DNA of 64,000 bases from Campylorhamphus procurvoides (Eukaryota; Chordata; Aves; Passeriformes; Dendrocolaptidae): positions 640,284-704,283 of the forward strand of contig WBMV01007388.1 in assembly GCA_013396655.1 (NCBI GenBank), read 5' to 3'. The position numbers and the translations under genes were made by a program. Numbering within the stretch: the stretch's first letter is position 1; each line of letters begins with the position of its first letter. The notes beneath the pieces are model-generated. The model searched no databases, was not told where the DNA came from, and worked only from the letters and a program-made list of their open reading frames with translations. Shown here in pieces: positions 1 to 13,737 of this stretch.

Positions 1-919
<919 letters not shown>

Positions 920-3900
920 TCACAGAAACCTAATGGAAAAGGTTATGCCAGGCAGTAGCAGATAGATGAATGTATACAACTGTTTACAGTAGCATGCATT
1001 TTATTTCTGAACACATTAGAATTATGGCTTCTGCTCTAATACTTCTGCAACACTGTGATTTAAAACAATCCTGACTTTGTTTCTATTTTGAGAGTGCCCT
1101 CATGCCCTTGCTGTTAATCAGAAATGCATTGTGATGATAGACACTGCTTACTGCCATCTTCTTTCAGAGGGATTAAGTCAGGAAAATGGGAAAGAAAATA
1201 CAAATTCCATCCAATTTGCTATGAGTTCAAGTAAGTACATCTCTGAAAATCTATTTCAAACTGCTGGAGAGCATTTTCTGAACATATTTGCAGGACCTTG
1301 CACCACACCTTCATCCTATGCCCTGTTCCTCTCCAACAAGGCTTCCAAGCTTTGTTTTTATTACTTTTTGGTTTTGCTGCACTTTTTTGACATTGGGCAT
1401 GGGACACTTCATGCAACCCACAGCTAATTCTATGGACTCTGCTTCTGCTCCTTTAGCTTTAGATTCCAGATTTGCCCAAGAACAACTCGAGTGATAAGCA
1501 CAAAACTCTCTTCTCAAATAGAGCAAAGGGATCAAATGTAAAACATGAAGCTCTTGTGGTCAGAGGAGGAATTTTTTCTGCCCTGCTGACTTCCTACAAG
1601 TTTGTCGGCAGGCCAGTATCACACAGTAGAGAGCAGAGCATTTTTCAAGATGTTCTGGATACAATCAGGAAACTACATGGGGATGTGCATCAGTTTTTGC
1701 AGACAGCATCTCAGCTCTGGAAGCAAGATACGGATACCATACTGTACCTAGTCAGCCTTATCTCTAGTGACAGGACGTGTCTCTTCTCAGGGCGTAATAG
1801 CTACAAGCTAAACCTAGACAGTAGGAGGGTCCATTTCTGCAATATCTGTGTATATAACTCAAGCCCCAGAACACTTCTTGGACTCAGATAGAAAATGACC
1901 AAGACATTTATGATATGACCTGTTAAGTTATCCAATAAAAATAATGTCTTCTAAATTTTTTTTAGTTTATTCATAGCAGAGCTCCTCTAGGTGTCTAAAC
2001 AGATGCAACTAAGATTTTGCATATGAAAAAAAGATTGGTGGGTTAAAGTGCTGCCAATTTTGGAGAGCACTTCTCAGGCAGGCTTGACTTTTAGAAAGCG
2101 ACAAACACATTTACTTTTGAAACAGCAACCTGCTACAGATGCATGAGACTGAGTATCCCAGACCTTCATTTATCTTAACTTCATCAGAAGAGATGAAAAC
2201 ATAGCCTCATCACACTGATAATACATAAAGAAAAGAAACATTCAGAATTCAGGCCTTTAAGAGGTGGCACTTCTCACAGTACTTCTTCATGATCCAGAAG
2301 ATACACTGTCAGGTGGAAAATATTCTTCACTACTGAGGTTAGTACAGCTGGCCTGAAGAATATTTGAAACAACCCTAATTTGCATTTGTACCATCTTCCA
2401 GATCTCTGCAAAGAGGGCAGGGCTGAAGCAGCATACAAATGCTTTCAGTCTCAAACACAGTCAGAGGAGCCCTCCCTGGCACAAAACACAGGGATGTGAT
2501 CTCCTGAGGACTTAATTGTAAGAACAGGGATGTGAGGTGGACAGAGCAAGCCCAAGCCCAGAGCTGGGCCATGAGGCTGCCCAGGGCCAAGTAGGGATTG
2601 CCCAGTGGCATGTGAAGGACTGGAGTGGCCCTAAGGCCACTTAAATCATTCTCGCAATCAGCCTCCTGTGCAAAAGTGCCATAATGCACCTCTGTAGATG
2701 GGCTCGGATGAACCAGGGCAGATTTCTCCAACACATCTTTGATGCAAAACATCATGTAACATCCTCTGTACACACCACAAATTCCAAGGGGCAGAAATGC
2801 ACAGGCACTGCTGACCCCTTTGCAGGTGGGTCTCGGTGAGGTGCCAGGTGCTCTGTAGCCTCTGTACCTGCTGTTTCTCCTTCCCTTTTTCTGCACTGAT
2901 CTAAGGTGAGCTGTCTTTAACTCTTACAATGCAAATGCAAAATAACACAGCACAACAGATGTAATAAAAATTAAAAGAATGGAACCACAGTGACATGCCA
3001 GCTTTCTAGCTGAGACCTGATAAACCAAAGGAAAATCAAGAAACTCAAGCATCACTAACAACCTCAAGTTGTTCTTTCTTTGCCTTATTTCTTCCCATAT
3101 TTCCCTTTAAAATTATTACAGGATGATAATGATTGGAACTTTGCAATCCTACTACAGAGCAGTTTTTTTCATTCATTTTAATCCTATAATCTGATTCCAG
3201 ACCTGAAGTCATATTTCCTGTTTGTATTTTAATCATTATTGTCCCTGTTGACAAAATAGTTACTCATTCTTTGCATATCCTTGTTACAAGGGGGCAAAAT
3301 ATGAATGAAACAATTGAAAAGGGATTAGATTATTATAACAGATGTTATTTTAATATTATGGTTTTTCCTAAAAAACAGCAAAAAGTAACCTGACATTCAA
3401 AATACTAGTTTTGAAGAATGCTATAATACACACTGACATCGGTAAAGATGAAATTAATTATCAGTTTTGTTGTAAAATGCAATGCATTAGGCACATTCAC
3501 TGTGATAATGGCTTAAAATGTAACTGAAATTTTATACTGAAATGACAGTATTGATTTAGTCTTCAGTTCAGTATCAGATCTACTACAAAGACACAATAAC
3601 AGCAATTACTGGGTTTTTTTTCTTAACTGCAACGCATACTCAAAGATATAAAAATGAGAGTCATGATAAAGCAGGGCTAAGGCATAAATGCTTTTTTTTT
3701 TGGGTACCACTGGGCAGCAACAGTGAGGGAGGCTCTCAGCAGACATTCTGGAAACATCTGGCTCTGTGCTGAAGCAGGTACCACTTTGAAGTGACTTCTA
3801 CACCAGTAATGGTGCATGCACTCACAGTGTGAACAACACTAAATGAGAACGATAACTACAGTTATTTCTTGTGATGGAGAAAAAATAAAAACAAATGCTG

Positions 3901-6663
3901 CCCATTTAGCATATATTGTACAAATTGGGATTTCAGCTTTTACAGAATGACTGTAATTAGAAATGCAAGCACTGTACAACATCTAATCACTTAAGAAATG
4001 ACAAAAAGTTGGTTTTATGTGATTACTACTGAATAAACACCAATATATAATTCTTACTTGACTTCATGTAACATGTATTTTCTATGAAAGTAGGATTCAA
4101 TTGAAACCACTGCACTGAACTAAAACAGTGTAAACAGTTTATTAAAGTCTTATTGTGATATTCCTTTTCCTTATTACTAAGCTCACCAACCATGTAATTC
4201 TAATGTCTGAGATCCCACAGTCTTTAGTCTTATACAACTTCTATCGACTTTAACTAGACATTTGCCTGAAGGTGGACTTGCTGGATAAGGCCCATAAAGC
4301 ACTAAGAGAGCAGGATTAAATTGCTAAAAGCATAAGTATTCATAACTGGATTATTTGAGACTGCAAGCAACCAGAAGATACTATCATACCACAAATCAGG
4401 TACCAGCTCCGAGATACAGCACTCATCTTTACATCTTTTTCTCACTGATGCTGAACTATGGGAGTTTCTCAGCTATTCAACTGTGAGACTGAAAACAGAG
4501 TTTAGTAAAAGCAAACGTTTGAAACTCAACCTGATGACTTACACTAATGCATCAGAAAAGATGTCTGGAAAAATTGGCAGGTATAACTTCAGCTTTTCCT
4601 ACACCTAAGTATCTTTTCAATACTTAGACCAGACAGCTTTATTAATAAGGCATTGTGTTGAGTCTCAATGGCTCTGGATTCAGGTTGTGACTTTTCCATA
4701 GTTTCCTTTGTATCCTTGGGCAGCTGGTTTAAAAAGTCATCTTTGTAACTATTGAGTCGGTCTGAATACCACACATTCTCCCCTGCAGGGAATGTATTCG
4801 CTGGTATTTAATTTTCAGCAAGATTGTGAAGTCCAGGCTCCTTAGCAGTTTCAATCATCTCCCTCTTCACCTTCCAGTGATTCAGCCCTCTCACCTGCTT
4901 ATTTATATTTCTTGATTTGTTTGATTATTATAGTATTTTCATTAATTGAGATTCTGGGGCAGCAGCCCTGTATCCCCTGAAGCAGGCTTTATCCAAGCAT
5001 AGAGACTTTATCATTACGTACTGCTGTAAATACCTAGGCTTGGCTCACAAAATTGAGAACACTTGACACCTCCCATGACTAAAGATGAAGGCTACAAGTG
5101 TCTGGCCATTTCAGTACTGATCTGACAGATCTACTTCCAGATCAGGGCTCCCAACTTCTCAGTTAAGGCCAAAACAAGAATCTTCACCTTCACTGTTCAC
5201 TTAACAAACCCTTTGTCTCAGCATGACAGAGCTTTATTAACTGATCATGTTAAATATGCTGGGTTGTAGGTACTGGTAACACCTCTAAGACTCTTCCTTC
5301 TCTGCTTTCCATGAAAGCCCACCTGAAACTTTAAGCTGCACTGTAAGGTCTACATAATGCTTTCCTAAGGAAGAGAAGTTTCTTTGGTGGATTACGATAT
5401 TGTTTAGTGTACATGCTACCAAAGATACACATTGTCTTCATAGCAGGAAAATAATTTGAATAGACTAAAAAAGAATGTTGCACACAAGAGTGCTAAGAAC
5501 GTATCCATCTGCGTTGCTCACAGCAGCAGCAGTCAGAGTAACCACTGTTCACTAGAGAAGGTTGTGTTGCAGTGCAGCTCCACATTTCTCACTGCAAGAT
5601 GACATTTCTCATGCATGATTTTTTCCTACATGATGGGATCTTGAACTAGATTTTTCTTTACCATGGCACTGGGTGCAGAACACTTGCTCTTCCTCCTTTC
5701 CCTAACCCCTCTTCCTGCAATTCCAATGGAGTCTGGAGGTGAGGGTGGTCTCTTAGAGAGGGATTGAGGAAGAAAATAGCCACTCTTGGCAACAGCTGTA
5801 ACCATTAGGAAAAGCTGAAAAAATATGGAAGCATCCTTACTCATGGCTGTGTGTGAGGTGCCTACTCCTGAAAGTGAACGTGGAGCTCTAAATCTCACAG
5901 GGCCAGAAATACCACGGCTGAAGATGAAGAATCAACTGCATTAAGTGTTTGAGTTGCTGGCATAGAGTTAGGCATGCCAGGAATGGTGTTTTGCTACCCA
6001 TATTGCTCACTGTTGCCTGCTCAGGCAAAGAGTATCAATAAAAAGAGAGGAATCTCTCAAGTGAAATGGCTGTTCCTACAAAACCTTGACCTACAGCACT
6101 CTACCCTTTATTTCATGTATTTACCTCCCAAGTGTTAGGGATCAGCTAAGTGGGAAAACTGTACAAGTCACAGATGGTGACTGCCTTGTGAAGGACAGAC
6201 ATGCAGCTGCTAAGAAAAGGACCTGTCCCTCCCTACCACACTTACCATTTGAGATGAACCTCTGGCTAAGAGGTGTTCTGGGCCTGTGCCCCTTGCTGCT
6301 GTGGGGAATCCAGAGATACTTGACAAACTGCAGAGTGACCATGCATGGAGCACACACAAATGCTCCCATTCTCCAGGGGAAAAACTCCAGCTCTGCCACC
6401 CCAGAGGCAGCTTGAGCTGTTAAATTGGCTCACACATTTATTACGAGGATTTCAAGGCTCTGGTCCATGTGAGTACTTCACATACATACAGCTCTGGGCT
6501 ACCAACTAGCTCCCTACTGAGCTTACCAGTGCTATGGCTCCTCCAACACAAGGTGCATGGTATTACTCCATGACCAAGCAGGAAGGATAGGTGCAGAGCT
6601 TAGCAAAGCACCTTTCCCTCCAGGATTACAACACCTAGGAGGACTAAACCTTGCATCTTGCTT

Positions 6664-7115
6664 TATAGAATGATAGAATGTTTGGGATTGGAAGGGACCT
6701 TAAAGTTCCTCTAATCCCAAACACCCTGCCATGGCAGCAGGCACATCTCACACTAGACCAGGTTACTCAGAGCCCTATCCAACCTGGCCTTGAATACTGC
6801 CAGCGATGGGGCATCCACAGCTCTGGGCAACCTGTTCCAGTGCCTCACCACCATTACAGTAAAGAATTTTTTCCCATACACCTAACCTAAATTTCCACTT
6901 TGAGCTCATTACTCCTTGTCCTATCACTACAGTTCCTCTTGAAGAATCCTCTCTGGCTTCCTTGTGGCCCCTCCTCATACACCAGAAGGCTGCTACGAGG
7001 TCTCCACACAGGCTTCTCTTCTCTAGGCTGAACAGCCTGTCTTCAGAGGGCAGGTGCTCTAGTTGTCTTACCTACTTCATGGGCCACCTCTGGTAGCAGC
7101 TATCAGTCTCCAGTA
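6664..7115 (-). mobile_element. CR1 non-LTR retrotransposon, 3' UTR fragment
   Basis: The plus strand begins with two tandem octamers (ATAGAATG ATAGAATG) followed by a TTGGGATTGGAAGGGACCTT stretch. This is the reverse complement of the CR1 3' end, so the element is on the minus strand. It continues through typical CR1 words such as CAACCTGGCCTTGAA, GGGGCATCCACAGC, CCTTGTCCTATCACTAC and GGCTGAACAGCC. The 5' part and all of ORF2 are missing, which is the usual 5' truncation of CR1. The left end in this window is sharp. The right end is approximate because similarity fades near 7115. Many substitutions suggest an old copy. Confidence 0.92.
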
Positions 7116-8103
7116 ATAACTTGTACAAAAGCCCACTTCTGCACACTAACAAGTTTTTGCTTTGTTTTCTCCTTTTTTGTCTCTCTTGGCACTTAAGTCT
7201 GAGCAAAGGTTATGTTGGAACCCATACAGGAACCTAAAGTAAAAGGAAAGCCTGAAGAGGACGGGGCAGAGACTTCAAAGAACTTCAGTGTATGAATGGT
7301 AGTTCCTTAACTATCTCTTTCTTTAGCACAGGACTGAATCAACGACAAACTCTGAAGCCTGCCCTAGCACCTGGTTAGTATAACCTACACAGGCAGAAGA
7401 GTCCAAACTTCTGCCCATCAGAGCCCAAAGGGCTTTGCTGTGAATATGGCCTCGTATATCATCTACCAGACAGCTGAATGTTTTCCATGGCATAATCTGC
7501 TTCTGTAAAGAAATGTAGGTGTCACATTTATCATCAGTGTTTTGATTGTGAGGCACAAAGAATAGTTAAGTACCACCATTTGGGCATTTCAAATAAGAAG
7601 TAGTTTCATGAAAAAAGATGACCTTCTGACACAGTTCACAGAACCATGCATCAGAAATGTGAATTTTCAGGCTAATCTATTCAAGTATTAAACTTTTTTT
7701 GTAAATAACTGGAGTTATTTGTAACAAGACATGATAAATTCATCCAGCACATGGCTGCTTCTAAGTGAAAACAGGCATTAAAATATAGCCATATATCCTA
7801 TTAACTAGCGTATCTCCCTGTTTAGTAAGGAAATGTCATCACATTTGTTACAAAGGCAAACAGTAACATACCAAAACAGGATCCAATTTTTCTAAATAAA
7901 TAAATCAATGATGTGTCAAAAATTAACAGATGAGTTAATATACCCAATGTTATCAAAACCAGATGGTGCTTCATAATATTCATCCTGTTCAGTCAAACCC
8001 TGAATATATTCTGGACCATCAGTATATAAAATAGGATGCTGCTATTTGTGATGGCAAACAAAAGCAATCATGCCTGCCAAGCACATACTATAACAGGCAG
8101 CAT

Positions 8104-8350
8104 TTCAGCTCTGCTAGACAGAAAGTAATTAGAATGCTTTTAATGTCCAAAAGAATGATGCTGATAGGCTGCCACAGATGTGTAGATTTATGAATATTTA
8201 TATGGTGGTTTATAGCTGACACTTTTATCAGTTGAAGAAGATAAAATATCTGCCTGACTCAAAAGCTTGACAGTCAGGTTAATAAAATCTCATTAAAGAG
8301 AATGACCTATGCAATTATATAGGATTTATTGTAATTCATTTTTGATTGTA
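8104..8350. promoter_or_regulatory. Candidate conserved non-coding element in BEND4 intron 1
   Basis: This is an AT-rich, repeat-free block close to the presumed BEND4 promoter. It has many homeodomain-like cores (TAAT, ATTA, TTTATTG), a GATA-type site in CTTTTATCAG and a TATGCAATTATATAGG word. Its texture, with clustered transcription-factor words and no repeat relic, resembles vertebrate conserved enhancers. This is pattern recognition only, since conservation cannot be measured from one sequence. Confidence 0.3.
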
Positions 8351-8619
8351 CTCTGCTTAAAGATGCAATTTCCCATTTCCTGATGCCAAATTTAGGTTGC
8401 ATATCAAGATCTACGTGGTTTTTAACTCCAAGCCATCACTAGAAGAAAGATATGCGTTTCAGCATCTTGGTATCTTACACCTTTGAAGAAAAAAAAGAAA
8501 TAAAAAATTTGATCTCCAGTTCCTCGCTGCATCTTACGAAAACAGTGCAGGCAAGCAGCCGATCTATTTTCTTTCTGTTAAAATCACCACCTTTCCATCA
8601 GCAGCCTCTCCATCACCAG

Positions 8620-9560
8620 CAGGCTCCTCCGGCTGCCGGCCCCAGCCTGCCGCCCTCCCCGGGGGAGCGGAGCGGGGCTGGGCTGAACGGAGCGGAGCGG
8701 CCGGCACAGGGCTCTGTCCGTCCGTNNNNNNNNNNNNNNNNNNNNNNNNNNNNNNNNNNNNNNNNNNNNNNNNNNNNNNNNNNNNNNNNNNNNNNNNNNN
8801 NNNNNNNNNNNNNNNNNNNNNNNNNNNNNNNNNNNNNNNNNNNNNNNNNNNNNNNNNNNNNNNNNNNNNNNNNNNNNNNNNNNNNNNNNNNNNNNNNNNN
8901 NNNNNNNNNNNNNNNNNNNNNNNNNNNNNNNNNNNNNNNNNNNNNNNNNNNNNNNNNNNNNNNNNNNNNNNNNNNNNNNNNNNNNNNNNNNNNNNNNNNN
9001 NNNNNNNNNNNNNNNNNNNNNNNNNNNNNNNNNNNNNNNNNNNNNNNNNNNNNNNNNNNNNNNNNNNNNNNNNNNNNNNNNNNNNNNNNNNNNNNNNNNN
9101 NNNNNNNNNNNNNNNNNNNNNNNNNNNNNNNNNNNNNNNNNNNNNNNNNNNNNNNNNNNNNNNNNNNNNNNNNNNNNNNNNNNNNNNNNNNNNNNNNNNN
9201 NNNNNNNNNNNNNNNNNNNNNNNNNNNNNNNNNNNNNNNNNNNNNNNNNNNNNNNNNNNNNNNNNNNNNNNNNNNNNNNNNNNNNNNNNNNNNNNNNNNN
9301 NNNNNNNNNNNNNNNNNNNNNNNNNNNNNNNNNNNNNNNNNNNNNNNNNNNNNNNNNNNNNNNNNNNNNNNNNNNNNNNNNNNNNNNNNNNNNNNNNNNN
9401 NNNNNNNNNNNNNNNNNNNNNNNNNNNNNNNNNNNNNNNNNNNNNNNNNNNNNNNNNNNNNNNNNNNNNNNNNNNNNNNNNNNNNNNNNNNNNNNNNNNN
9501 NNTCCCTTCATCCCTCTCCCCGCACGGAGCGAGCAGCGGGCCCGCCTCCCCCGTTATTAG
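8620..9560 (-). promoter_or_regulatory. BEND4: CpG-rich block with assembly gap; probable BEND4 exon 1 and promoter
   Basis: The composition changes abruptly from AT-rich to strongly GC- and CpG-rich at about 8620-8725 and again at 9503-9560, on either side of the N run. In the gene family the first exon encodes a long low-complexity Pro/Ala/Ser-rich N-terminus and sits in a CpG island. The neighbouring exon lies 7.7 kb away in the matching orientation. None of the three minus-strand frames visible at 8560-8725 resembles BEND4, so the coding part of exon 1 and its donor must be inside the gap or absent from this locus. GC-rich first exons commonly drop out of bird assemblies. The assignment is inference from position and composition. 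Confidence 0.55.
8726..9502. other. Assembly gap, 777 N
   Basis: This is an unbroken run of N. Both flanks are GC-rich (CCGTCCGTCCGT on the left reading toward the gap, CCTCTCCCCGCACGGAGCGAG on the right), so the missing sequence is probably GC-rich too. The stated length may be an estimate. Open reading frames that cross this interval are artefacts of translating N. Confidence 0.99.
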
Positions 9561-9740
9561 GGGTGAAATAAATAATGCCATAAATACAAGTATTTGGGAG
9601 TCCAGGACCTGTCATAGTTGATTAGGGCGCAGAGGACATTTTCTTTCTCATTATGCAAAAGCATTTCATGGCGCAATAAAAGAGGTTTCGCTGTAACTCA
9701 TGCATGTCAGATTTCCAGGAATCCGGGAGATTAATCACAT
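9560..9740. promoter_or_regulatory. Promoter-proximal block upstream of BEND4 with clustered TF-like sites
   Basis: This block sits just upstream of the CpG-rich gap in BEND4 orientation. It contains a GCAATAAAA word at 9673-9681 that fits CDX / posterior-HOX sites. It also has TTCCAGGAA at 9713-9721, a STAT/BCL6-type palindrome, and GATTAATC at 9729-9736, two overlapping inverted TAATC cores of the kind bound by K50 homeodomains. No repeat is recognisable. The words are seen in the sequence, but function and conservation are inferred. Confidence 0.35.
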
Positions 9741-9779
9741 TTAACATTATTTGCAACACCCTTCCCTTCATTCCATACC

Positions 9780-9900
9780 GCTCCCCCCCCCCCCCCCCCC
9801 NGCTTCAATGGGGCGGACGCGTGGGGGGCAGGCTGGTCCCGCTCCCTTCGCGCCCGCTGCCCCCGCCGCCTGCCCGGGCCCTTTCAGGGACAGTTAAGAA
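9780..9900. promoter_or_regulatory. Second CpG-rich patch with poly-C tract and a single N
   Basis: A run of about 18 C ends in one N at 9801. It is followed by about 90 bases of CpG-rich sequence (GGGCGGACGCGTGG, TTCGCGCCCGCTGCCCC). The GGGCGG word is a GC-box core. The patch probably belongs to the same CpG island as the gap region about 300 bases away. The N marks a homopolymer the assembler could not resolve, so the length of the C run is unreliable. Confidence 0.5.
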
Positions 9901-9904
9901 ATAA

Positions 9905-12900
9905 TGAAACGCTGGTGAAAGACAGGAGGAGAATGAGATGCCATCGAGAGACGTTTCTGAGAAATGGTGGAGATCTGGGTGAGATGGGAGACAGCTGAAA
10001 CCGAATGATATGTTGAAGAAAAATAAACGATAACAAACTGCTCGCTTCCTCTCCCCATTCTTTTCTGCAAGGCAATTTTATATTTTACATTAACATTTCC
10101 CTTCTTCTGTCCCACTTCTCGCCTGCTTTTGTTGCTATAATTTATCAGGATTACAATAAACCCTCTGGCTTGTGGAAGCAAAATTACAGAACACCTTAGT
10201 TGTATTTAAGTGGCGGCACTGGGAAATCATTCCTCTTGTCATCACATAGAGTTTCGGCCACTTATTGTGGTCATCGCTCTCCCATTTCGGCTTTATGTAT
10301 TTAGTCAGAGTTGGGCTCACTGGAAATGAAAAGCGACCCTTCTTTACTGATGTAATTAAATCCTGCAGTCTTCAGCCCATCTATTGCAGAAAAGTGGAGC
10401 TAAGTTCTACAAGCCAGGCACTTCTTTCATGCAGGGAATATCAGGAGCTGGGCTGTTTCTGATTTTGATTTTTTTGACAAGTAGAATAAATCGATTCCTT
10501 GTAGCAGCCAAAAGCATCTAAGTAAAGGCTAGTGTAATAGAAATTGCTATTTTACCTAAGCAAAATCAATCATAAGTCTTTTTGTTTTCTGACTCTGATC
10601 ACTTGTTCTTTAAAGAAAAAATCGTACTGTGATGCAAAAGAGAGACTGGAAATATGTGTGAGATAAACTCTACTTCCACTCAAAAACGAAAAATATCCCC
10701 CACCTTTTTTTCATCTAACTGGACTCTGTCACAGCTGTGGCCAGCACCTCTTGGAGGCCAGTACTAAAATTGTATAAAGTTAATATTAGACTCTTTATAG
10801 TTAGATTCAAATAGACAAAAAATACCTGCTCAGGTGCCAACTACATTCCTAGAAGCTCACTACTCTTGGATGTTGATGCCTACCCCTCAACAACCCTTGC
10901 ATAACATGAGTCTTGTACGAACAGAGAAAACCAAGGGTGGCACATCATGTCCTCCCAGCTGTGTTCTTTACTGGGGTCCCTGCAGCTCATGAGACATGCT
11001 GGGTGTCTATGGACATGAAGAGAGACACAGGTTTGGAGTTAATGGAGCCCAAAGCCACTGAAATGAGGCAGGGACCTCATCTGTTAGGAAGATGGAATAT
11101 GCACTGGATTTCTTTCTGATGAGGTTTTTGACAGTGCCCATCACCACCAAAATACCCCTTCAGTTGTTTTTATGAAGGCTTGCCTTTTCCTCTACTTTGC
11201 TCTCAGTGATTCTTTTGGGTGTGTTGACTTAAAGAATGTGTTGATGCCTCTCCCTTTCTTTCTGTGTCTCCCCCTGAGTTTCATACGAGATACTGCGGTG
11301 CTGTGGCTGAAAAACTGTGTGTCATGCCTAACCTGGGGGGCTGCTGCGGCTCAGTCCTGTGGAAATAAAATGATTAACCCCTGTGGGCCCACCTCTTCCA
11401 CTGAGGGATCCCCTTTTTTAGGGAAACACCATTTTGCTCATAAGTTCTATATAGGTATGGAGTCACTCTTGGAGGAGAATTATGTGCCTTTGCAGCTGAG
11501 GAGCATGGCCCTAGACTGGCAAAGAGGCAGGCTGGGTGAAGCGATGGTCTCAAAGTGTGAGGAAATGCTGCTCTACCTGCTGCAAGTAGTTGTGGGCTGC
11601 CCCTTTCCATGGCTGCTCCTGGCAGCACAGCCTACAGCTCTCCAGGGTCTTGAGAGTAACAGCATGTAGTCACAAAATTATTATTAATCAAACATTTATC
11701 TCTGAATTACACTGGATGAAAACAGTTAATACATAGCCCTTGTCTTGATCAACTAAACAAAATAAAAAAAGCCTTAGTGGATAGCAGCAGCAGCTCATTT
11801 TCAGAAAGCCAAACACCTTCATTTCCCTTAGACTGTGCCACCACTTGGGATGTGACCCTTGGGATGTGACCAAGTGAAGGTTGTGTCTTTCCCTACCTGT
11901 TTACTGATGCAAGTTTTCGATGTTTTACTGAGGCTAGGAGCTGGAGATCTGTAACAGGATTATTGCGGAGCACTCAGAGTGGAACAATGATAGGAAGTAA
12001 CTGACCTTCAGAAAAAACCCTAATCAAAACAAAAACAAAGGGCACAACGAAAAATAAGAAACCCAACATTGCTGCAGTATATACTCCTCTGCTCCTAAAA
12101 GCCACTGTGAAGAGAATATTTGTCAGTATATAGAAAAATACCCAATCTAGACACAGACTATCAATCACTGAACATGCCTGTGTTGAAGGCACCGTGAGGT
12201 ACTCAAAGAATAAAAGTGTGATTCATCTCTATCTTCCGAGCAGGGGCTAAATCTTGCTCCACTTATTCATGGGAGCAGTGCTCCTGTGATATCTAAAGCA
12301 TACAGGATTTGGCCATGAACTGCCAATACTGCTCTGCACATTTGGAGTGCATGATGAGAGCTAAGATTGGCAACTCTCCTCTGTAATCCAAACCACTCTG
12401 CAAGCAGGCTAGCCATAATTTGCTGCCCTAAACATTTAACCCCGGCTAGTTAATTTAAGCTTAGCTCAGTTGCTCATGTTTATGGATAAAGAAACAAAAG
12501 GGAAAGCATCAAAAGGAAAAGATGACTGTGGAATTCAATATTTCAGCAGCTGTTGATAGGTAAATGTTATTGAAGTGTGGCATTCAAAACCAAAGGCCTG
12601 CATTTATGATAATGAGCCTAACAAGGAAATGAGATTGACACAGCAATTCTCTGTTTTTGTTGTCCCCTGAGGTTAGAGATTATGCAGCTCATGGTGCTGT
12701 TTTTAGCCTCTTTGGTGATTCCAACTGTGAGAGACAACGCTGTGCATATTTGTCAAGGTTGCACTTTAATCAGGTGACTCAGGAGCTTTTTGAGGGAGAA
12801 CATGAACTGCTGGTCTCACTTAAACCTTAATCCACATCCTCTGTCAGATTCAGCAGCCAAGTGATGTAGCTTTTAGCCCCTTCTTTTCCCTTATGCTTAC

Positions 12901-13737
12901 TCAGAGCTCTGCGAAAATGCTTTGAAATAATTGAAATGTATCTATCATGGTTACATTGTATTTTGAGAATTACTGGAATGTTTCTCCGTGACATTAATTG
13001 GTTTTAAAATATTTTTGTCTTTCTAATTAGTGCAAGATTGATGAGCAGTGGAAAGGGCATTTATACACAGGCAGACACATATTTCCATGCTACATTTGCA
13101 TCTTAATAAAATGGTTGCCAACTGGATTCTTATGCTGAGTAAACACTGTAAAGAAAGAAAATATCCTATAACTTTAGGAGAAGGAAATATCCTCTGTTTT
13201 AAATGGGATCACATTGTATTAAAAAAAAAGTGTCTCCCTTAGGGCTGGAAAATGGATAAATGAATTATTTAAGTATAGTTAAAGGATACACAGGAAAAAG
13301 TAATGGCTTTGATATTCAATGTAGGGAAAATTATTAATATTTTAAGGAATCAATTGTGGACACGTGGAAAAGCTCATTTTAATTAAAGATAGCTTACATA
13401 AAGCAGTTTCAAGAAGGAAGAAACAGTATAGGGTACTTGTTGCTGAGAATTTTTTAGAAAAATATCTTGGATAAAACAGATGGCATAACATAGTCTGCAC
13501 CTCCATCTGCCCTAAAAAGGCTTCACTATTTATGCTGGAGTGTTCTGGAATAGCCTCACCTCTGTGAAACATTAGCTCTTGCCCTTGCCCAAGCTTAGTG
13601 CTCTCTTCTTGGCCATCACCATGTAATGTGAAGTTGCTCTATAATGCATAGTTGCTCTTTGCGATGTTTTGTTCTCATCTTGCAGTGCTTGACATTTTGA
13701 GACCAGCACCTTGAAAGGTCTGCTGGTTGTGTGCTGA
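9905..13737. other. Intergenic, no gene recognised
   Basis: This is AT-rich sequence between the BEND4 CpG block and the next CR1 copy. There are no splice-bounded open frames with recognisable protein similarity. The open frame at 11172-11669 (165 codons, plus) does not resemble any family I know and has no supporting signals. Two subregions (about 12590-12790 and 12930-13040) have the texture of conserved non-coding DNA and are listed separately or as findings. Confidence 0.6.
12590..12790. promoter_or_regulatory. Candidate conserved non-coding element
   Basis: This is a repeat-free block with dense regulatory-type words: TTTATGATAATGAG, GAGATTATGCAGCTCATGG, GTGCATATTTGTC and CAGGTGACTCAGG, the last overlapping an E-box and an AP-1-like core. 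It lies about 3 kb upstream of the presumed BEND4 promoter. Deep conservation is suspected from texture only. Confidence 0.25.

Noticed and set aside
1472..1891. 139-codon plus-strand open frame followed by AATAAA
   Set aside because: No recognisable family or splice context, it lies inside the BEND4 intron on the opposite strand, and this length is expected by chance in 64 kb.
8452..9621. Long open frames across the N gap on both strands
   Set aside because: They are open only because N codons never form stops. The visible ends show no protein similarity.
11172..11669. 165-codon plus-strand open frame
   Set aside because: Composition and peptide look random, no promoter or splice signals, and no family recognised.
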